Source: Tenacibaculum sp. 1_MG-2023 (lineage in GTDB: Bacteria > Bacteroidota > Bacteroidia > Flavobacteriales > Flavobacteriaceae). Taken from it: 64,000 nt of DNA. Below the pieces are notes generated by a model. The model saw only the letters and a list, made by a program, of their open reading frames with translations. It was not told the DNA's origin and ran no database searches. Within the stretch, counting starts at the first letter, position 1. Every line of letters begins with the position of its first letter. The translations under genes and the position numbers were made by a program. Below, in pieces: positions 17,140 through 25,221 of this stretch. Location of the stretch: the NCBI RefSeq assembly GCF_030547425.1, contig NZ_JAUORH010000011.1:1-64000 (forward strand). Direction: 5' to 3'.

Positions 17140-18035
17140 TGAATGATACTTTTTTAAATATCATACAGTGGAAGAAAATTGTATACTTTATTTTTATTTT
17201 ATTCTTATTTAAGTTTTCTTTTTTACACGGTTATGGTTTTAAAACAACCCTTTCTTTTCTTGATTTAGGACTATTATCTATTTCTAGCGCTTTTTTATTA
17301 GCATCTGGCTATCTGACAAGTTTTTACTTCAGAAGTCCACAAAAAAAAACTAAATTCCCTTTACAAAAAGCAAAAAAAACATCTATCTACCTAATGTTTA
17401 TAGGTATTATAATAGGTTTATTTTTATCTGTTAAAATAAGTAAGCCATGGTATGGTTTTATTTTTATTACTTGCCCCATCATTGTGTACTTATATTCTAA
17501 AAATAATATTCAAAAAACTTTTTTCAGTAATATTGTCACTTCTTTCCTAAAGCCTTTTGCTTTACTAACACTTTTATGGTTTGATTTCCCTCTTAACTTA
17601 TCTATAGAACAATGGGAGCTTTTTTACGACCTGCAACTAATAACTATTGGTTATGTAGTTATCTCTTTTTTGAGTAATATCGTTATTGAAATAATTATTG
17701 ACATTATTAATATAAATCAAGATAACTTAAACAAACAAAGTACTTTACCTGTTTTATTAGGTAGGAAGAGAGCTAAAGATATAGCTTTGATGCTATCTGC
17801 AATAGGTTGTTTTTTTGTGTTTTCTATAGCAATTGCTTTTATTAAAAATAAATTCATTTTTTCAACTATTATGTTATTAGGAACAATTCCTGAGCTATAC
17901 TTTATTTACCGTTTAATGGCAGCTTCTGAAACTAAAGATTACCAAATTTTACATAAAATTAGTTACTTTAACTTCTTTTTTGCCCTCTTAAGTGTCCCCA
18001 TCATAGCTTACTATATTAAATATGTTATCAACTAA
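17139..18035 (+). CDS. UbiA-superfamily prenyltransferase-like membrane protein, degenerate active site
   Basis: 298 residues with eight or so hydrophobic helices. Between smpB and maf in this group one expects a geranylgeranylglycerol-phosphate geranylgeranyltransferase-like UbiA enzyme. The second signature region survives partly (EIIIDIININQDNLNKQSTLPVLLG, 184-208). The first Asp-rich loop, normally NDxxDxxxD, reads SGYLTSFYFRSPQKK (56-70) with no aspartate. Loss of the Mg2+-diphosphate ligands argues against ordinary catalysis. The frame is intact, overlaps maf by 14 bp and has normal codon use, so it is maintained rather than decaying. Confidence 0.65.
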   Translation: MNDTFLNIIQWKKIVYFIFILFLFKFSFLHGYGFKTTLSFLDLGLLSISSAFLLASGYLTSFYFRSPQKKTKFPLQKAKKTSIYLMFIGIIIGLFLSVKISKPWYGFIFITCPIIVYLYSKNNIQKTFFSNIVTSFLKPFALLTLLWFDFPLNLSIEQWELFYDLQLITIGYVVISFLSNIVIEIIIDIININQDNLNKQSTLPVLLGRKRAKDIALMLSAIGCFFVFSIAIAFIKNKFIFSTIMLLGTIPELYFIYRLMAASETKDYQILHKISYFNFFFALLSVPIIAYYIKYVIN

Positions 18036-18603
18036 ACTATCAAAATACGCTATTATTCTTGCTTCAAACTCTCCTAGAAGACAAGAATTAATAAAAAGCT
18101 TAGATATTCCTTTTTCTATCAAAACAAAGAAAGTAGAAGAAATCTACCCAAAAGAGCTAAACCATGCAGAAATAACTAATTTTTTAGCCGATTTGAAAGC
18201 TACCCCTTTTAAAAAAGATTTAAAAGAAAATGAGTTATTAATAACATCTGACACTATCGTATGGATACATAGCAAAGCTTTAGGGAAACCTAAAAACTAC
18301 GAGGAAGCATTTCAAATGCTCAAGGAACTATCCAATACCACACACGAAGTTATCACCTCTATATGCATTACTAGTAAATCATTTCAAAGAACTATAAATG
18401 ATACTACTATTGTTAGCTTTAAAGAATTATTAGACGAAGAAATTGATTATTATATAAACACTTATAAGCCTTTTGATAAAGCTGGAGCCTATGGTATTCA
18501 AGAATGGATTGGTAAAATAGGAATTATAAAAATTGAAGGAAGTTATTTTAATGTGATGGGATTTCCTGTTCATAAACTTTACAAAGAATTATCAAATTTG
18601 TAG
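18022..18603 (+). CDS. maf: Maf family nucleotide pyrophosphatase
   Basis: 193 residues. The N-terminal LASNSPRRQELI motif and the SDTIVWIHSKALGKPKNYEEAFQMLKELSNTTHEVITSI block identify Maf; KAGAYGIQEW completes the substrate pocket. Maf/YhdE proteins hydrolyse non-canonical or modified nucleoside triphosphates (dTTP/UTP or m7GTP, depending on subfamily). It overlaps the UbiA-like gene by 14 bp and is followed 54 bp later by the transketolase half. Confidence 0.92.
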   Translation: MLSTKLSKYAIILASNSPRRQELIKSLDIPFSIKTKKVEEIYPKELNHAEITNFLADLKATPFKKDLKENELLITSDTIVWIHSKALGKPKNYEEAFQMLKELSNTTHEVITSICITSKSFQRTINDTTIVSFKELLDEEIDYYINTYKPFDKAGAYGIQEWIGKIGIIKIEGSYFNVMGFPVHKLYKELSNL

Positions 18604-18657
18604 CTTTACATCTATATAAAAGATTATTTTTGACGCGTATTTACACAACACAAACTG

Positions 18658-19608
18658 ATGAAAAAATATACTTATACAGAAAAAAAAGATACCCGATCTG
18701 GGTTTGGTGATGCTTTAACCGAGTTAGGACAAAAAAATCCTAATGTTGTAGCTTTATGTGCAGATTTAACTGGTTCATTAAAAATGAATGAATTTGCCAA
18801 AAATCACCCTGAGCGTTTTTATCAAGTAGGAATTGCTGAAGCAAATATGATAGGAATTGCAGCTGGATTAGCTATTGGAGAAAAAATTCCTTTTACGGGT
18901 ACATTCGCAAACTTTTCAACTGGTAGAGTTTATGACCAAATTCGTCAATCAGTTGCTTATTCTGATAAGAATGTAAAAATTTGTGCTTCTCACGCAGGAT
19001 TAACTTTAGGTGAAGATGGAGCAACACACCAAATTTTAGAAGATATTGGACTAATGAAGATGTTGCCAGGAATGACTGTAATAAACACTTGTGATTACAG
19101 CCAAACAAAAGCTGCAACTTTGGCTATAGCAGAGCATAAAGGACCTGTATATTTACGTTTTGGTCGTCCAAAAGTACCAGTGTTTATGACCGACCAACCT
19201 TTTGAAATAGGAAAAGCTATCCAACTTACCGAAGGTAATGATGTTACTATTGTTGCTACAGGTCACTTAGTATGGGAAGCATTACAAGCTGCTGAACAAT
19301 TAGAAGTTAAAGGTATTTCTGCAGAAGTAATAAATATTCATACGATTAAACCATTAGATGAAGAAACTATTTTAAAATCTGTTGCTAAAACAGGCTGTGT
19401 AGTTACTGCAGAAGAACATAACAAATATGGTGGTTTAGGAGAAAGTGTTGCTCGTTGTTTAGCTACTAACAACCCTACTCCACAAGAATTTGTTGCTGTA
19501 AATGATAGTTTTGGTGAATCTGCTACTCCAGATCAATTAATGAAAAAATACGGTTTAAACGATGAAGCCATAGTAAAAGCAGTTGAAAAAGTTATTTCTA
19601 GAAAATAA
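18658..19608 (+). CDS. Transketolase C-terminal subunit (split transketolase)
   Basis: 316 residues corresponding to the Pyr-binding and C-terminal domains of transketolase: [15 protein letters not shown] (with the TPP-activating glutamate), [14 protein letters not shown], then the transketolase_C domain ([20 protein letters not shown]). The TPP-diphosphate-binding N-terminal half (GDG...N motif) is absent here; in many Bacteroidota the N half is encoded immediately upstream, but here the upstream gene is maf. The partner must be elsewhere in the genome for pentose-phosphate transketolase activity. A DXS-like role is less likely given the length and motifs. A terminator follows. Confidence 0.88.
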   Translation: MKKYTYTEKKDTRSGFGDALTELGQKNPNVVALCADLTGSLKMNEFAKNHPERFYQVGIAEANMIGIAAGLAIGEKIPFTGTFANFSTGRVYDQIRQSVAYSDKNVKICASHAGLTLGEDGATHQILEDIGLMKMLPGMTVINTCDYSQTKAATLAIAEHKGPVYLRFGRPKVPVFMTDQPFEIGKAIQLTEGNDVTIVATGHLVWEALQAAEQLEVKGISAEVINIHTIKPLDEETILKSVAKTGCVVTAEEHNKYGGLGESVARCLATNNPTPQEFVAVNDSFGESATPDQLMKKYGLNDEAIVKAVEKVISRK

Positions 19609-19630
19609 AAAACATAAGTAACTAAACAAT

Positions 19631-19670
19631 AAATACATCACTTTTAAGGTTTAAAGTGGTGTATTTTTTT
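19631..19670 (+). terminator. Terminator after the transketolase subunit
   Basis: AATACATCACTTT / AAAGTGGTGTATT stem followed by TTTTTT. Confidence 0.8.
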
Positions 19671-19720
19671 ATATAAAAAGTAACTATTTAACCCAATTAT
19701 AACAGTGTAAATTAATAACA

Positions 19721-20347
19721 ATGAAAAAAGCAATTTTTATCTTATGCCTTCTAATTGGAGGCTCACAGTTAGCACAAAGCCAAATACAAGGAGGTATTAA
19801 AGGTGGTATTAACTACAATTCTGACTCTTTTTCTGATGTAAAAAATGATGTCTTTGATGGAGCAAAAAGCAAAACAGGTTTTCATGCTGGTGCTTGGTTA
19901 CGTATAAAACTACCAGCTACTGGTTTATATATTAGACCTGAACTGGTATATACACAATTGAATAATAATGTTGTTTATTATCCAGAAGGAAAATCAATCA
20001 ACTCAACAAATAATCAGAATGTCTCTTACGAGATTCAAAAAATAGATATTCCTGTTTTATTAGGTTTAAATTTTTTAAAAGTAGGACATGTTTTTGCAGG
20101 ACCTTCTTTTCAATATATTTTAGATTCTGATTTTGATATTGAAGATCTTAAACAAGTAAATTCTGATGGATTTTCTGTTGGTTTACAATTAGGTGCTGGT
20201 GTTGAACTTGGTAAACTAGGTTTAGATGTTCGTTGGGAAAGAGCTTTGTCTGATACTGAAGCTGAATTTGTAGATTCTAATGTTGGAAACGTAAATTTTG
20301 ATACTCGTGTAAACCAAATTATTGTAGGCTTGTCATACAGGTTTTAA
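19721..20347 (+). CDS. Porin-family outer membrane beta-barrel protein (PorT-like)
   Basis: 208 residues with a signal peptide (ILCLLIGGSQLAQSQ). The mature part starts IQGGIKGGINYNSDSF and alternates amphipathic strands: AWLRIKLPATGLYIRPELVYTQ, IDIPVLLGLNFLKVGHVFAGPSFQYIL, LGAGVELGKLGLDVRWERALSD, ending in VGLSYRF. This is the Bacteroidota outer membrane beta-barrel family (OMP_b-brl_2). It need not be PorT of the type IX system itself. Monocistronic, bounded by terminators on both sides. Confidence 0.85.
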   Translation: MKKAIFILCLLIGGSQLAQSQIQGGIKGGINYNSDSFSDVKNDVFDGAKSKTGFHAGAWLRIKLPATGLYIRPELVYTQLNNNVVYYPEGKSINSTNNQNVSYEIQKIDIPVLLGLNFLKVGHVFAGPSFQYILDSDFDIEDLKQVNSDGFSVGLQLGAGVELGKLGLDVRWERALSDTEAEFVDSNVGNVNFDTRVNQIIVGLSYRF

Positions 20348-20367
20348 ACATCTAAAATTTTAAGCAT

Positions 20368-20400
20368 AAAAAACCGAAGTTTATTAAACTTCGGTTTTTT
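20368..20400. terminator. Bidirectional terminator
   Basis: AAAAAACCGAAGTTTA / TAAACTTCGGTTTTTT, between the convergent porin and FKBP genes. Confidence 0.85.
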
Positions 20401-20417
20401 TATATGTTTTTTTAACT

Positions 20418-21314
20418 CTAAAAAATATCTCTGTTTAGATAATCTGGTATCGTAGGCTTATTTGGATCACTAAAATCGTTTGCTGGATTTCCATCTCCGT
20501 TTTTATCCTCATCTTTTGATAAAACACCATCACCATCATCATCGGTATCTAAATAATTAGGAATATTATCTTTATCAGTATCATCATTTCTAGGGTTTCC
20601 ATCCCCATCAAGATCTTCGTTGATAGAAGCAACTCCATCTCTATCATGATCTGTATCTTCTACAAAATCAAATAAATCAATATAAAAGATTAACTGAGAA
20701 TTGGCAGGTATTCCTCCATTTACCGAATTTCTATAAGCTAAGCCCGAAGGAACAATCAAAATTCCTTTTCCAAATTCATCATAAGAAATAGGCTCTCCTT
20801 GACTAGATGTGTTAATACCTGCTTTAAAGTTTGGAATACCTAAGGTCCACCCTCTAATAGGCGTAGGAGCATCAAACTGACTTCCTGATAATGTCAAGTT
20901 CCACCAAATAGGAGTAGTTCCTGTTTGGCTTAACTCTAATTGATCTACTTTAGTTGTATACCATACTTGATAATTAGTTAGAACAGAGTCTAACTCTGTA
21001 GGGTTACCTTTCGGAGATTGTCCTTCTTCTATAACTAAATGATATAAATCATATTCAATATCGTTTTCTGTATGTGTCTTTTTTATTAATCTAGTATCTT
21101 CTGATAATGGTGTTTTACCAGCAACTATAGGTTTTATAGAATCTATTGTATCATCAAAATAATAATTCTTTAAAAATTTTGCTATTGAATCTTTATCTTT
21201 CAAAGCTTGAGCTTCGTGGTCAAAATTGTCAACTACTGAGTTGCTATCACTTCCACAAGCATACAAAAGAGTACCTATAATGGCTGTATAAAATAGATGT
21301 TTAAATTTTATCAT
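20418..21314 (-). CDS. FKBP-type peptidyl-prolyl isomerase lipoprotein with C-terminal calcium-binding repeats
   Basis: 298 residues. Lipoprotein signal YTAIIGTLLYAC (Cys20). The FKBP domain (about 100-218) shows PIRGWTLGIPNFKAGI, GKGILIVPSGLAYRNSVNGGIPANSQLIFYIDLFDF. Residues about 219-290 are rich in thrombospondin type 3-like DxDxDG units (DTDHDRDGV, DLDGDGNP, DTDDDGDGV, DKNGDGNP), each a likely Ca2+ loop. The fusion suggests an extracytoplasmic foldase stiffened or regulated by calcium, plausible in seawater. It may be related to the gliding-associated FKBP lipoprotein GldI, but that assignment is not supported by anything specific here. Confidence 0.85.
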   Translation of the reverse strand: MIKFKHLFYTAIIGTLLYACGSDSNSVVDNFDHEAQALKDKDSIAKFLKNYYFDDTIDSIKPIVAGKTPLSEDTRLIKKTHTENDIEYDLYHLVIEEGQSPKGNPTELDSVLTNYQVWYTTKVDQLELSQTGTTPIWWNLTLSGSQFDAPTPIRGWTLGIPNFKAGINTSSQGEPISYDEFGKGILIVPSGLAYRNSVNGGIPANSQLIFYIDLFDFVEDTDHDRDGVASINEDLDGDGNPRNDDTDKDNIPNYLDTDDDGDGVLSKDEDKNGDGNPANDFSDPNKPTIPDYLNRDIF

Positions 21315-21352
21315 TTAATTCTGAAATTTTAACGCGCAATTTACCATTTTTA

Positions 21353-21360
21353 TACCTTTG
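21353..21360 (+). promoter_or_regulatory. -7 box (TACCTTTG) of the S4-domain gene
   Basis: Exact TANNTTTG match 33 nt upstream of the ATG; no clear TTG at -33. Confidence 0.45.
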
Positions 21361-21393
21361 TAAAAAATGAAACGATAAAAATTAACTTTTTAT

Positions 21394-21783
21394 ATGAGAA
21401 TTGACAAATATTTGTGGTGTATTCGCTTATTTAAAACCCGTAGTATTGCCACTGATGCTTGTAAAAAGGGACATGTTAAAATAGAGGGTACTAACCTAAA
21501 ACCATCAAAAGAAATATTTGGTAATGAAGAAATAACTATTCGAAAAAACCAAATTAATTATAAAATAAGGGTTTTAGACATTCCTCCTAGTCGTGTAGGT
21601 GCTAAATTGGTTGATTTATATAGAAAAGATGTAACTCCTAAAGAAGAGTTTGAAAAAACGGAATTACTAAAGTATTCCAAAGATTACTATCGTAAAAAAG
21701 GGACGGGACGTCCTACTAAAAAAGATCGCCGTGATATTGACGATTATTACGATGATTCTAATAAAAATGATGTTAATTTGTAA
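21394..21783 (+). CDS. S4-domain RNA-binding protein (Hsp15/HslR-like)
   Basis: 129 residues. The S4 fold is clear: MRIDKYLWCIRLFKTRSIATDACKKGHVKIEGTNLKPSKEI. The rest has Hsp15 features, with a conserved RVLDIPPSRVGAKLVDLY segment and a basic C-terminal tail ending in an acidic stretch. Hsp15 binds 50S subunits carrying stalled nascent chains. A ribosome rescue role would fit with smpB nearby, but the two are not in one operon. The phosphoribosyltransferase gene begins 31 bp downstream. Confidence 0.88.
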   Translation: MRIDKYLWCIRLFKTRSIATDACKKGHVKIEGTNLKPSKEIFGNEEITIRKNQINYKIRVLDIPPSRVGAKLVDLYRKDVTPKEEFEKTELLKYSKDYYRKKGTGRPTKKDRRDIDDYYDDSNKNDVNL

Positions 21784-21814
21784 TCCTAAAGTAAGTTTAA
21801 ACCAGCAAACAAAA

Positions 21815-22318
21815 ATGACTGACACGAACAATATTATCTTAAATAATACTCAAGTTGAACAAAAAATTCGTCGAATAGCCTTTCAAATCTATGAAAGTAA
21901 TAGTAACGAAACAGAAATTATTATTGCTGGTATTGCTGATAATGGATATTTTTTAGCAGAGAAAATTTCTACTGTCTTAAGTGAAGTTTCACCTATAAAA
22001 ATAACTTTATGTAAGGTTTCAATAGACAAGAGAAATCCTATAAGTCCAATTACAACCTCTATTAACAGTAAAGAGTACCAAAATAAAGCATTAGTTTTAG
22101 TCGATGATGTTTTAAACTCAGGAACTACTTTAATATACGGTGTAAAGCATTTCTTAGAAGTTCCTTTAAAACGATTTAAAACAGCGGTGTTAGTTAACAG
22201 AAACCATAAAAAGTATCCTGTAAAAGCTGATTTTAAAGGAATTTCTTTATCTACGTCTATTAAAGAACATGTAGTTGTAGAATTTAAAACTAATGAAACA
22301 ATAGCTTACTTAACCTAG
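21815..22318 (+). CDS. Phosphoribosyltransferase (PyrR-like)
   Basis: 167 residues from the ATG at 21815; the frame stays open further upstream over the end of the S4 gene, but those residues are atypical. The PRPP-binding loop is ALVLVDDVLNSGTTL, preceded by the hood and flexible loop typical of type I enzymes (KVSIDKRN). It resembles PyrR/uracil phosphoribosyltransferase-like proteins of flavobacteria, but neither uracil nor purine specificity can be fixed. Convergent with aroK, overlapping it by 9 bp. Confidence 0.85.
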   Translation: MTDTNNIILNNTQVEQKIRRIAFQIYESNSNETEIIIAGIADNGYFLAEKISTVLSEVSPIKITLCKVSIDKRNPISPITTSINSKEYQNKALVLVDDVLNSGTTLIYGVKHFLEVPLKRFKTAVLVNRNHKKYPVKADFKGISLSTSIKEHVVVEFKTNETIAYLT

Positions 22319-22828
22319 TAACTCTTGTAACTCTCCTATTATTTCATAAACACTTTTATTATCAACTACTAATTTATATGTTGCTTGATTATAATAATAA
22401 CTTCTTTCAAACAAGTGCTTAGCAACAAACTCTGCTAATTCCTCTTTATTTAAACGGGCTACTAGTGGACGTTGACTTTTTTCGTTTCTTAGTCTGTCTA
22501 CAATTGTATTTATACTTGTTTTTAAGTATACAGACTTCACATTTTTAAAATTTAATAGCACATCCATATTTCCTGCGTAACAGGGTGTACCACCTCCCAG
22601 AGATAGTATAAAACCTTCTTCTTTTTCTAAAAGTTCTTTTAAAAATACATGTTCCTGTTTTCTAAAATAAATTTCTCCTTTCAACTCAAAAATATCAGAA
22701 ACCGTTTTTCCTTCCCTTTTTTCTATATATTCATCTAAATCAATAAACGGAATATGCTTCTTTTCTGCCAAAAACCGTCCAATTGTCGATTTACCGCTAG
22801 CCATATACCCTAATAATATAATTTTCAT
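22310..22828 (-). CDS. aroK: Shikimate kinase
   Basis: 172 residues. P-loop GYMASGKSTIGRFLAEK; shikimate-binding DLDEYIEKREGKTVSDIFELKGEIYFRKQE (D and R residues in place); GGGTPCY motif; lid with SQRPLV. Phosphorylates shikimate in the chorismate pathway; aroQ of the same pathway is about 32 kb away at 54.5 kb. Its 3' end overlaps the convergent phosphoribosyltransferase gene by 9 bp. Confidence 0.95.
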   Translation of the reverse strand: MKIILLGYMASGKSTIGRFLAEKKHIPFIDLDEYIEKREGKTVSDIFELKGEIYFRKQEHVFLKELLEKEEGFILSLGGGTPCYAGNMDVLLNFKNVKSVYLKTSINTIVDRLRNEKSQRPLVARLNKEELAEFVAKHLFERSYYYNQATYKLVVDNKSVYEIIGELQELLG

Positions 22829-22903
22829 AAACTAGTAATTAAGCAGTTACAAATATGGGTAAAAAATATTACAAAAAAGCTTTTCAGATTTAAAGAACAG
22901 TTG

Positions 22904-22911
22904 TATATTTG
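22904..22911 (+). promoter_or_regulatory. -7 box (TATATTTG) of the tRNA-Lys gene
   Basis: Exact TANNTTTG match ending 24 nt before the mature tRNA 5' end. A T-rich stretch but no clear TTG at -33. Confidence 0.5.
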
Positions 22912-22935
22912 CAACCGCTTTCACAAAGAAGCAAT

Positions 22936-23008
22936 GACCGGGTAGCTCAGTTGGTAGAGCATCTCCCTTTTAAGGAGAGGGTCCTGGGTTCGAGCCCCAG
23001 CCCGGTCA
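22936..23008 (+). tRNA. tRNA-Lys (anticodon TTT)
   Basis: Full cloverleaf: acceptor GACCGGG/CCCGGTC, D arm GCTCAGTTGGTAGAGC, anticodon stem TCTCC/GGAGA with loop CTTTTAA, T arm CTGGG-TTCGAGC-CCCAG, discriminator A. The 3' CCA is not encoded (CA then A-run), so it needs the CCA-adding enzyme found at the right end of the window. Confidence 0.97.
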
Positions 23009-23010
23009 CA

Positions 23011-23038
23011 AAAAGTTAAGCATATGCTTAACTTTTTT
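23011..23038 (+). terminator. Hairpin between tRNA-Lys and tRNA-Leu
   Basis: Perfect palindrome AAAAGTTAAGC-AT-GCTTAACTTTT with a T-run, directly after tRNA-Lys. Either a terminator or a processing hairpin if both tRNAs are read from one promoter. Confidence 0.7.
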
Positions 23039-23045
23039 AGTTTAT

Positions 23046-23132
23046 GCACGTATGGCGGAATTGGTAGACGCGCAGGCTTGAGGGGCTTGTGTTCGTAAGA
23101 ACGTGCGGGTTCGACTCCCGCTATGTGCACCA
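23046..23132 (+). tRNA. tRNA-Leu (anticodon GAG)
   Basis: Long-variable-arm class II tRNA: acceptor GCACGTA/TATGTGC, D region GGCGGAATTGGTAGACGC, anticodon stem CAGGC/GCTTG with loop TTGAGGG (anticodon GAG), variable arm TGTTCGTAAGAACGT, T arm GCGGG-TTCGACT-CCCGC. Unlike the neighbouring tRNA-Lys it encodes its own CCA (23130-23132). Confidence 0.96.
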
Positions 23133-23136
23133 AAAA

Positions 23137-23167
23137 AGGCACAATACATTTTGTATTATGCTTTTTT
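23137..23167 (+). terminator. Terminator after tRNA-Leu
   Basis: GGCACAATAC / GTATTATGC stem with TTTTTT tail. Confidence 0.75.
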
Positions 23168-23223
23168 ATTTCTGTAGAATTCAAAAAAAATATAAGAACT
23201 GAATTCAAATAATCTAAATTTTA

Positions 23224-23261
23224 TAAAAAAATACAAAGAGGCTAAAAAGCCTCCTTGTATT
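23224..23261 (-). terminator. Terminator of the CDC-like gene
   Basis: On the minus strand ATACAAGGAGGC / GCCTCTTTGTAT followed by TTTTTTTAT, 21 bp past the stop. Confidence 0.8.
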
Positions 23262-23281
23262 AAATCAAATAATTAATTTAT

Positions 23282-25000
23282 TTAGTTTAAAATGTATGTA
23301 TCATAATCTAAATAACAAGTATCTCCTTGAACGATGGTTCTTACACCGTTCCACGTTTTGTTATGAAGACCATCTCCTACTGTATAATTATCTACATACG
23401 GGTTATGTCTTGTATAATCTACCCATTTTTTTAAACTAAGATTATACTCATATTCATTAAAAGCCTTTTCTCCATCTCTATAAACATAACATCCAGAGTC
23501 ACATTCCCCTATTACAGAAACTATCCTAAAACGTTCACCTGCTTTTGCCTTTACCATAAAATCAATTACTTTTCCATCAGCTACACTTCTTTTTTGGTTA
23601 AACTTATAATAATCCAATCCTACATGATCTTCAATTCCGTATCCCCAGTAAATTTTATTCCCTGTTAAATACCAAGTTCCTAATTCTTGATCATACTTTT
23701 CTACATAAAATCTACCAAAAAGCTCTCCTCCACTAGTTCCATGATCACTACCATATAGTGCCACATTAGTTGGGTCTACCCTTATCTTATCATAATACAC
23801 TAAATCACATTCTTTAATAGTATATTCTAAATTTGAACTTACTTTGAAAGGTCTATTATCATATGTATAATTTACTTTATAAGAAATAGGATACCCTGGA
23901 TTATCAACTGATACCTCTGCTCCTTCTTTCAAAAAGTCAACTACTCTATCTAAGTTATTAGCCATAGCAGCTAAAGATGATGCAATACCTGAAGTAGCAT
24001 TACCTCCTAATTGTTTTACTTTAACAGTGGACTCACTAAAAATAGATTTATATCTTGCTTCTAATTCTGCATTTACTTGTGTTCCTACTGCTTTGTAAGC
24101 AAAATTTAATGCTGCTTCAACTTCTTTAGCACTACTACTTGATTCATAAATTAATGTATATAGTTTTCCATAAGTTACTGATTCTATATAAGAAGATGGA
24201 TTTTGTTGATCTTCACTTACATTTAAGTAATCAGTAACATACGGTTTTAACCTATCGGGAGAAACATTGTTGTTAAACCATCCATTTTTTCCTATAATTC
24301 CTTCTTTAGGAGAAACTGAGGCTGTAAAAAAGCGTTGTTTTAAGGTAACCGCATATCTAGTTTTTTGAGTAGAGAAATCTACCCCAAAACTACCAGATAC
24401 TTTTACACTAGGTCCAGAATATCCTGCATTTAAAGAAAGTTGAAACTGTTTTTCATCATGAATTCTTTGAATACTAATATCAAAGCTAGCAGGAAAATTA
24501 GCTTCACTTTTATAATATGCATTTAAAATAGCATTTAAATTGTCTTGAACTTTACCTGGTGTTGGTTCTTCAATGGTTCTTGAAGTAGAAGCAGATGTTC
24601 CTGACAACACATTAACTCTTACCTCTACTGAATTCCTGTCTTCTCCAAAAATTGGTATAGACACAGGAGCTCCTTCTTGTATAGATCTTGCAGCTACCAA
24701 ATTACCAGGCCATAATAAAGAACTATTGGCATCTAGAATAAAAAAATCTGAATCTGTTTGAGTAAATGATATTTCTTTATTAACACAATTCTCTTCCATA
24801 GCTATTCTTTTAGCTTTAGAAGAAGTGTTATCATACAGTTCACTAATATTTAAATTATGAATACCATCAGATGTATCTGGTGTTATAAATTGAGCTATCT
24901 GCTCTTTACTAGAATTTATTTCAGAATTATGTAATAAATCGTCTTTTTGACATGAAATAATTGAAAAAAGGGTTAATCCAAGTATTTTTAGATTTTTCAT
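23282..25000 (-). CDS. Cholesterol-dependent-cytolysin-superfamily (CDC-like) surface lipoprotein
   Basis: 572 residues. A type II signal (ILGLTLFSIISC, Cys17) is followed at once by QKDD, which matches the lipoprotein surface-export signal described in Capnocytophaga. CDC landmarks then occur in order: SLLWPGNLVAARSIQEGAPVSIPI (94-117, the conserved N-terminal block), GSFGVDFSTQKTRYAVTLKQRFFT (203-226), YGKLYTLIYESSSSAKEVEAAL (277-298), VKQLGGNAT with the di-glycine hinge G332-G333, NPGYPISYKVNY (367-378), and a C-terminal domain 4-like part. The tryptophan-rich undecapeptide (ECTGLAWEWWR in classic CDCs) is replaced by ECDSGCYVYRD (499-509), and the Thr-Leu cholesterol pair by T555-I556. 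It is thus a CDC-like protein probably not targeting cholesterol membranes in the usual way. Divergent from a CarboxypepD_reg-like gene. Confidence 0.85.
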   Translation of the reverse strand: MKNLKILGLTLFSIISCQKDDLLHNSEINSSKEQIAQFITPDTSDGIHNLNISELYDNTSSKAKRIAMEENCVNKEISFTQTDSDFFILDANSSLLWPGNLVAARSIQEGAPVSIPIFGEDRNSVEVRVNVLSGTSASTSRTIEEPTPGKVQDNLNAILNAYYKSEANFPASFDISIQRIHDEKQFQLSLNAGYSGPSVKVSGSFGVDFSTQKTRYAVTLKQRFFTASVSPKEGIIGKNGWFNNNVSPDRLKPYVTDYLNVSEDQQNPSSYIESVTYGKLYTLIYESSSSAKEVEAALNFAYKAVGTQVNAELEARYKSIFSESTVKVKQLGGNATSGIASSLAAMANNLDRVVDFLKEGAEVSVDNPGYPISYKVNYTYDNRPFKVSSNLEYTIKECDLVYYDKIRVDPTNVALYGSDHGTSGGELFGRFYVEKYDQELGTWYLTGNKIYWGYGIEDHVGLDYYKFNQKRSVADGKVIDFMVKAKAGERFRIVSVIGECDSGCYVYRDGEKAFNEYEYNLSLKKWVDYTRHNPYVDNYTVGDGLHNKTWNGVRTIVQGDTCYLDYDTYILN

Positions 25001-25221
25001 TTATTTATTTTTAAATTTAACATTGTACTAATTACGACCTCGAGGAGTAATTAAACATCCTTAAATACATTTTCCCTACTTTTTATTTGTTTTTTTTAAT
25101 TATCACATACGTTTTTATTATTTATTTAAATTTTTACTAAGCAACAACACACTTCTTTATATAGTGATTAATTTCACAAATTATTAACGCCTACAAAGCC
25201 TATTATTCTTATTTTCGCCCT

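Noticed and set aside
22921..23208. Open frame on the minus strand across both tRNA genes
   Set aside because: It is the reverse complement of two tRNAs and their terminators; the 'AGVEPARS...' peptide is a well-known tRNA shadow translation.
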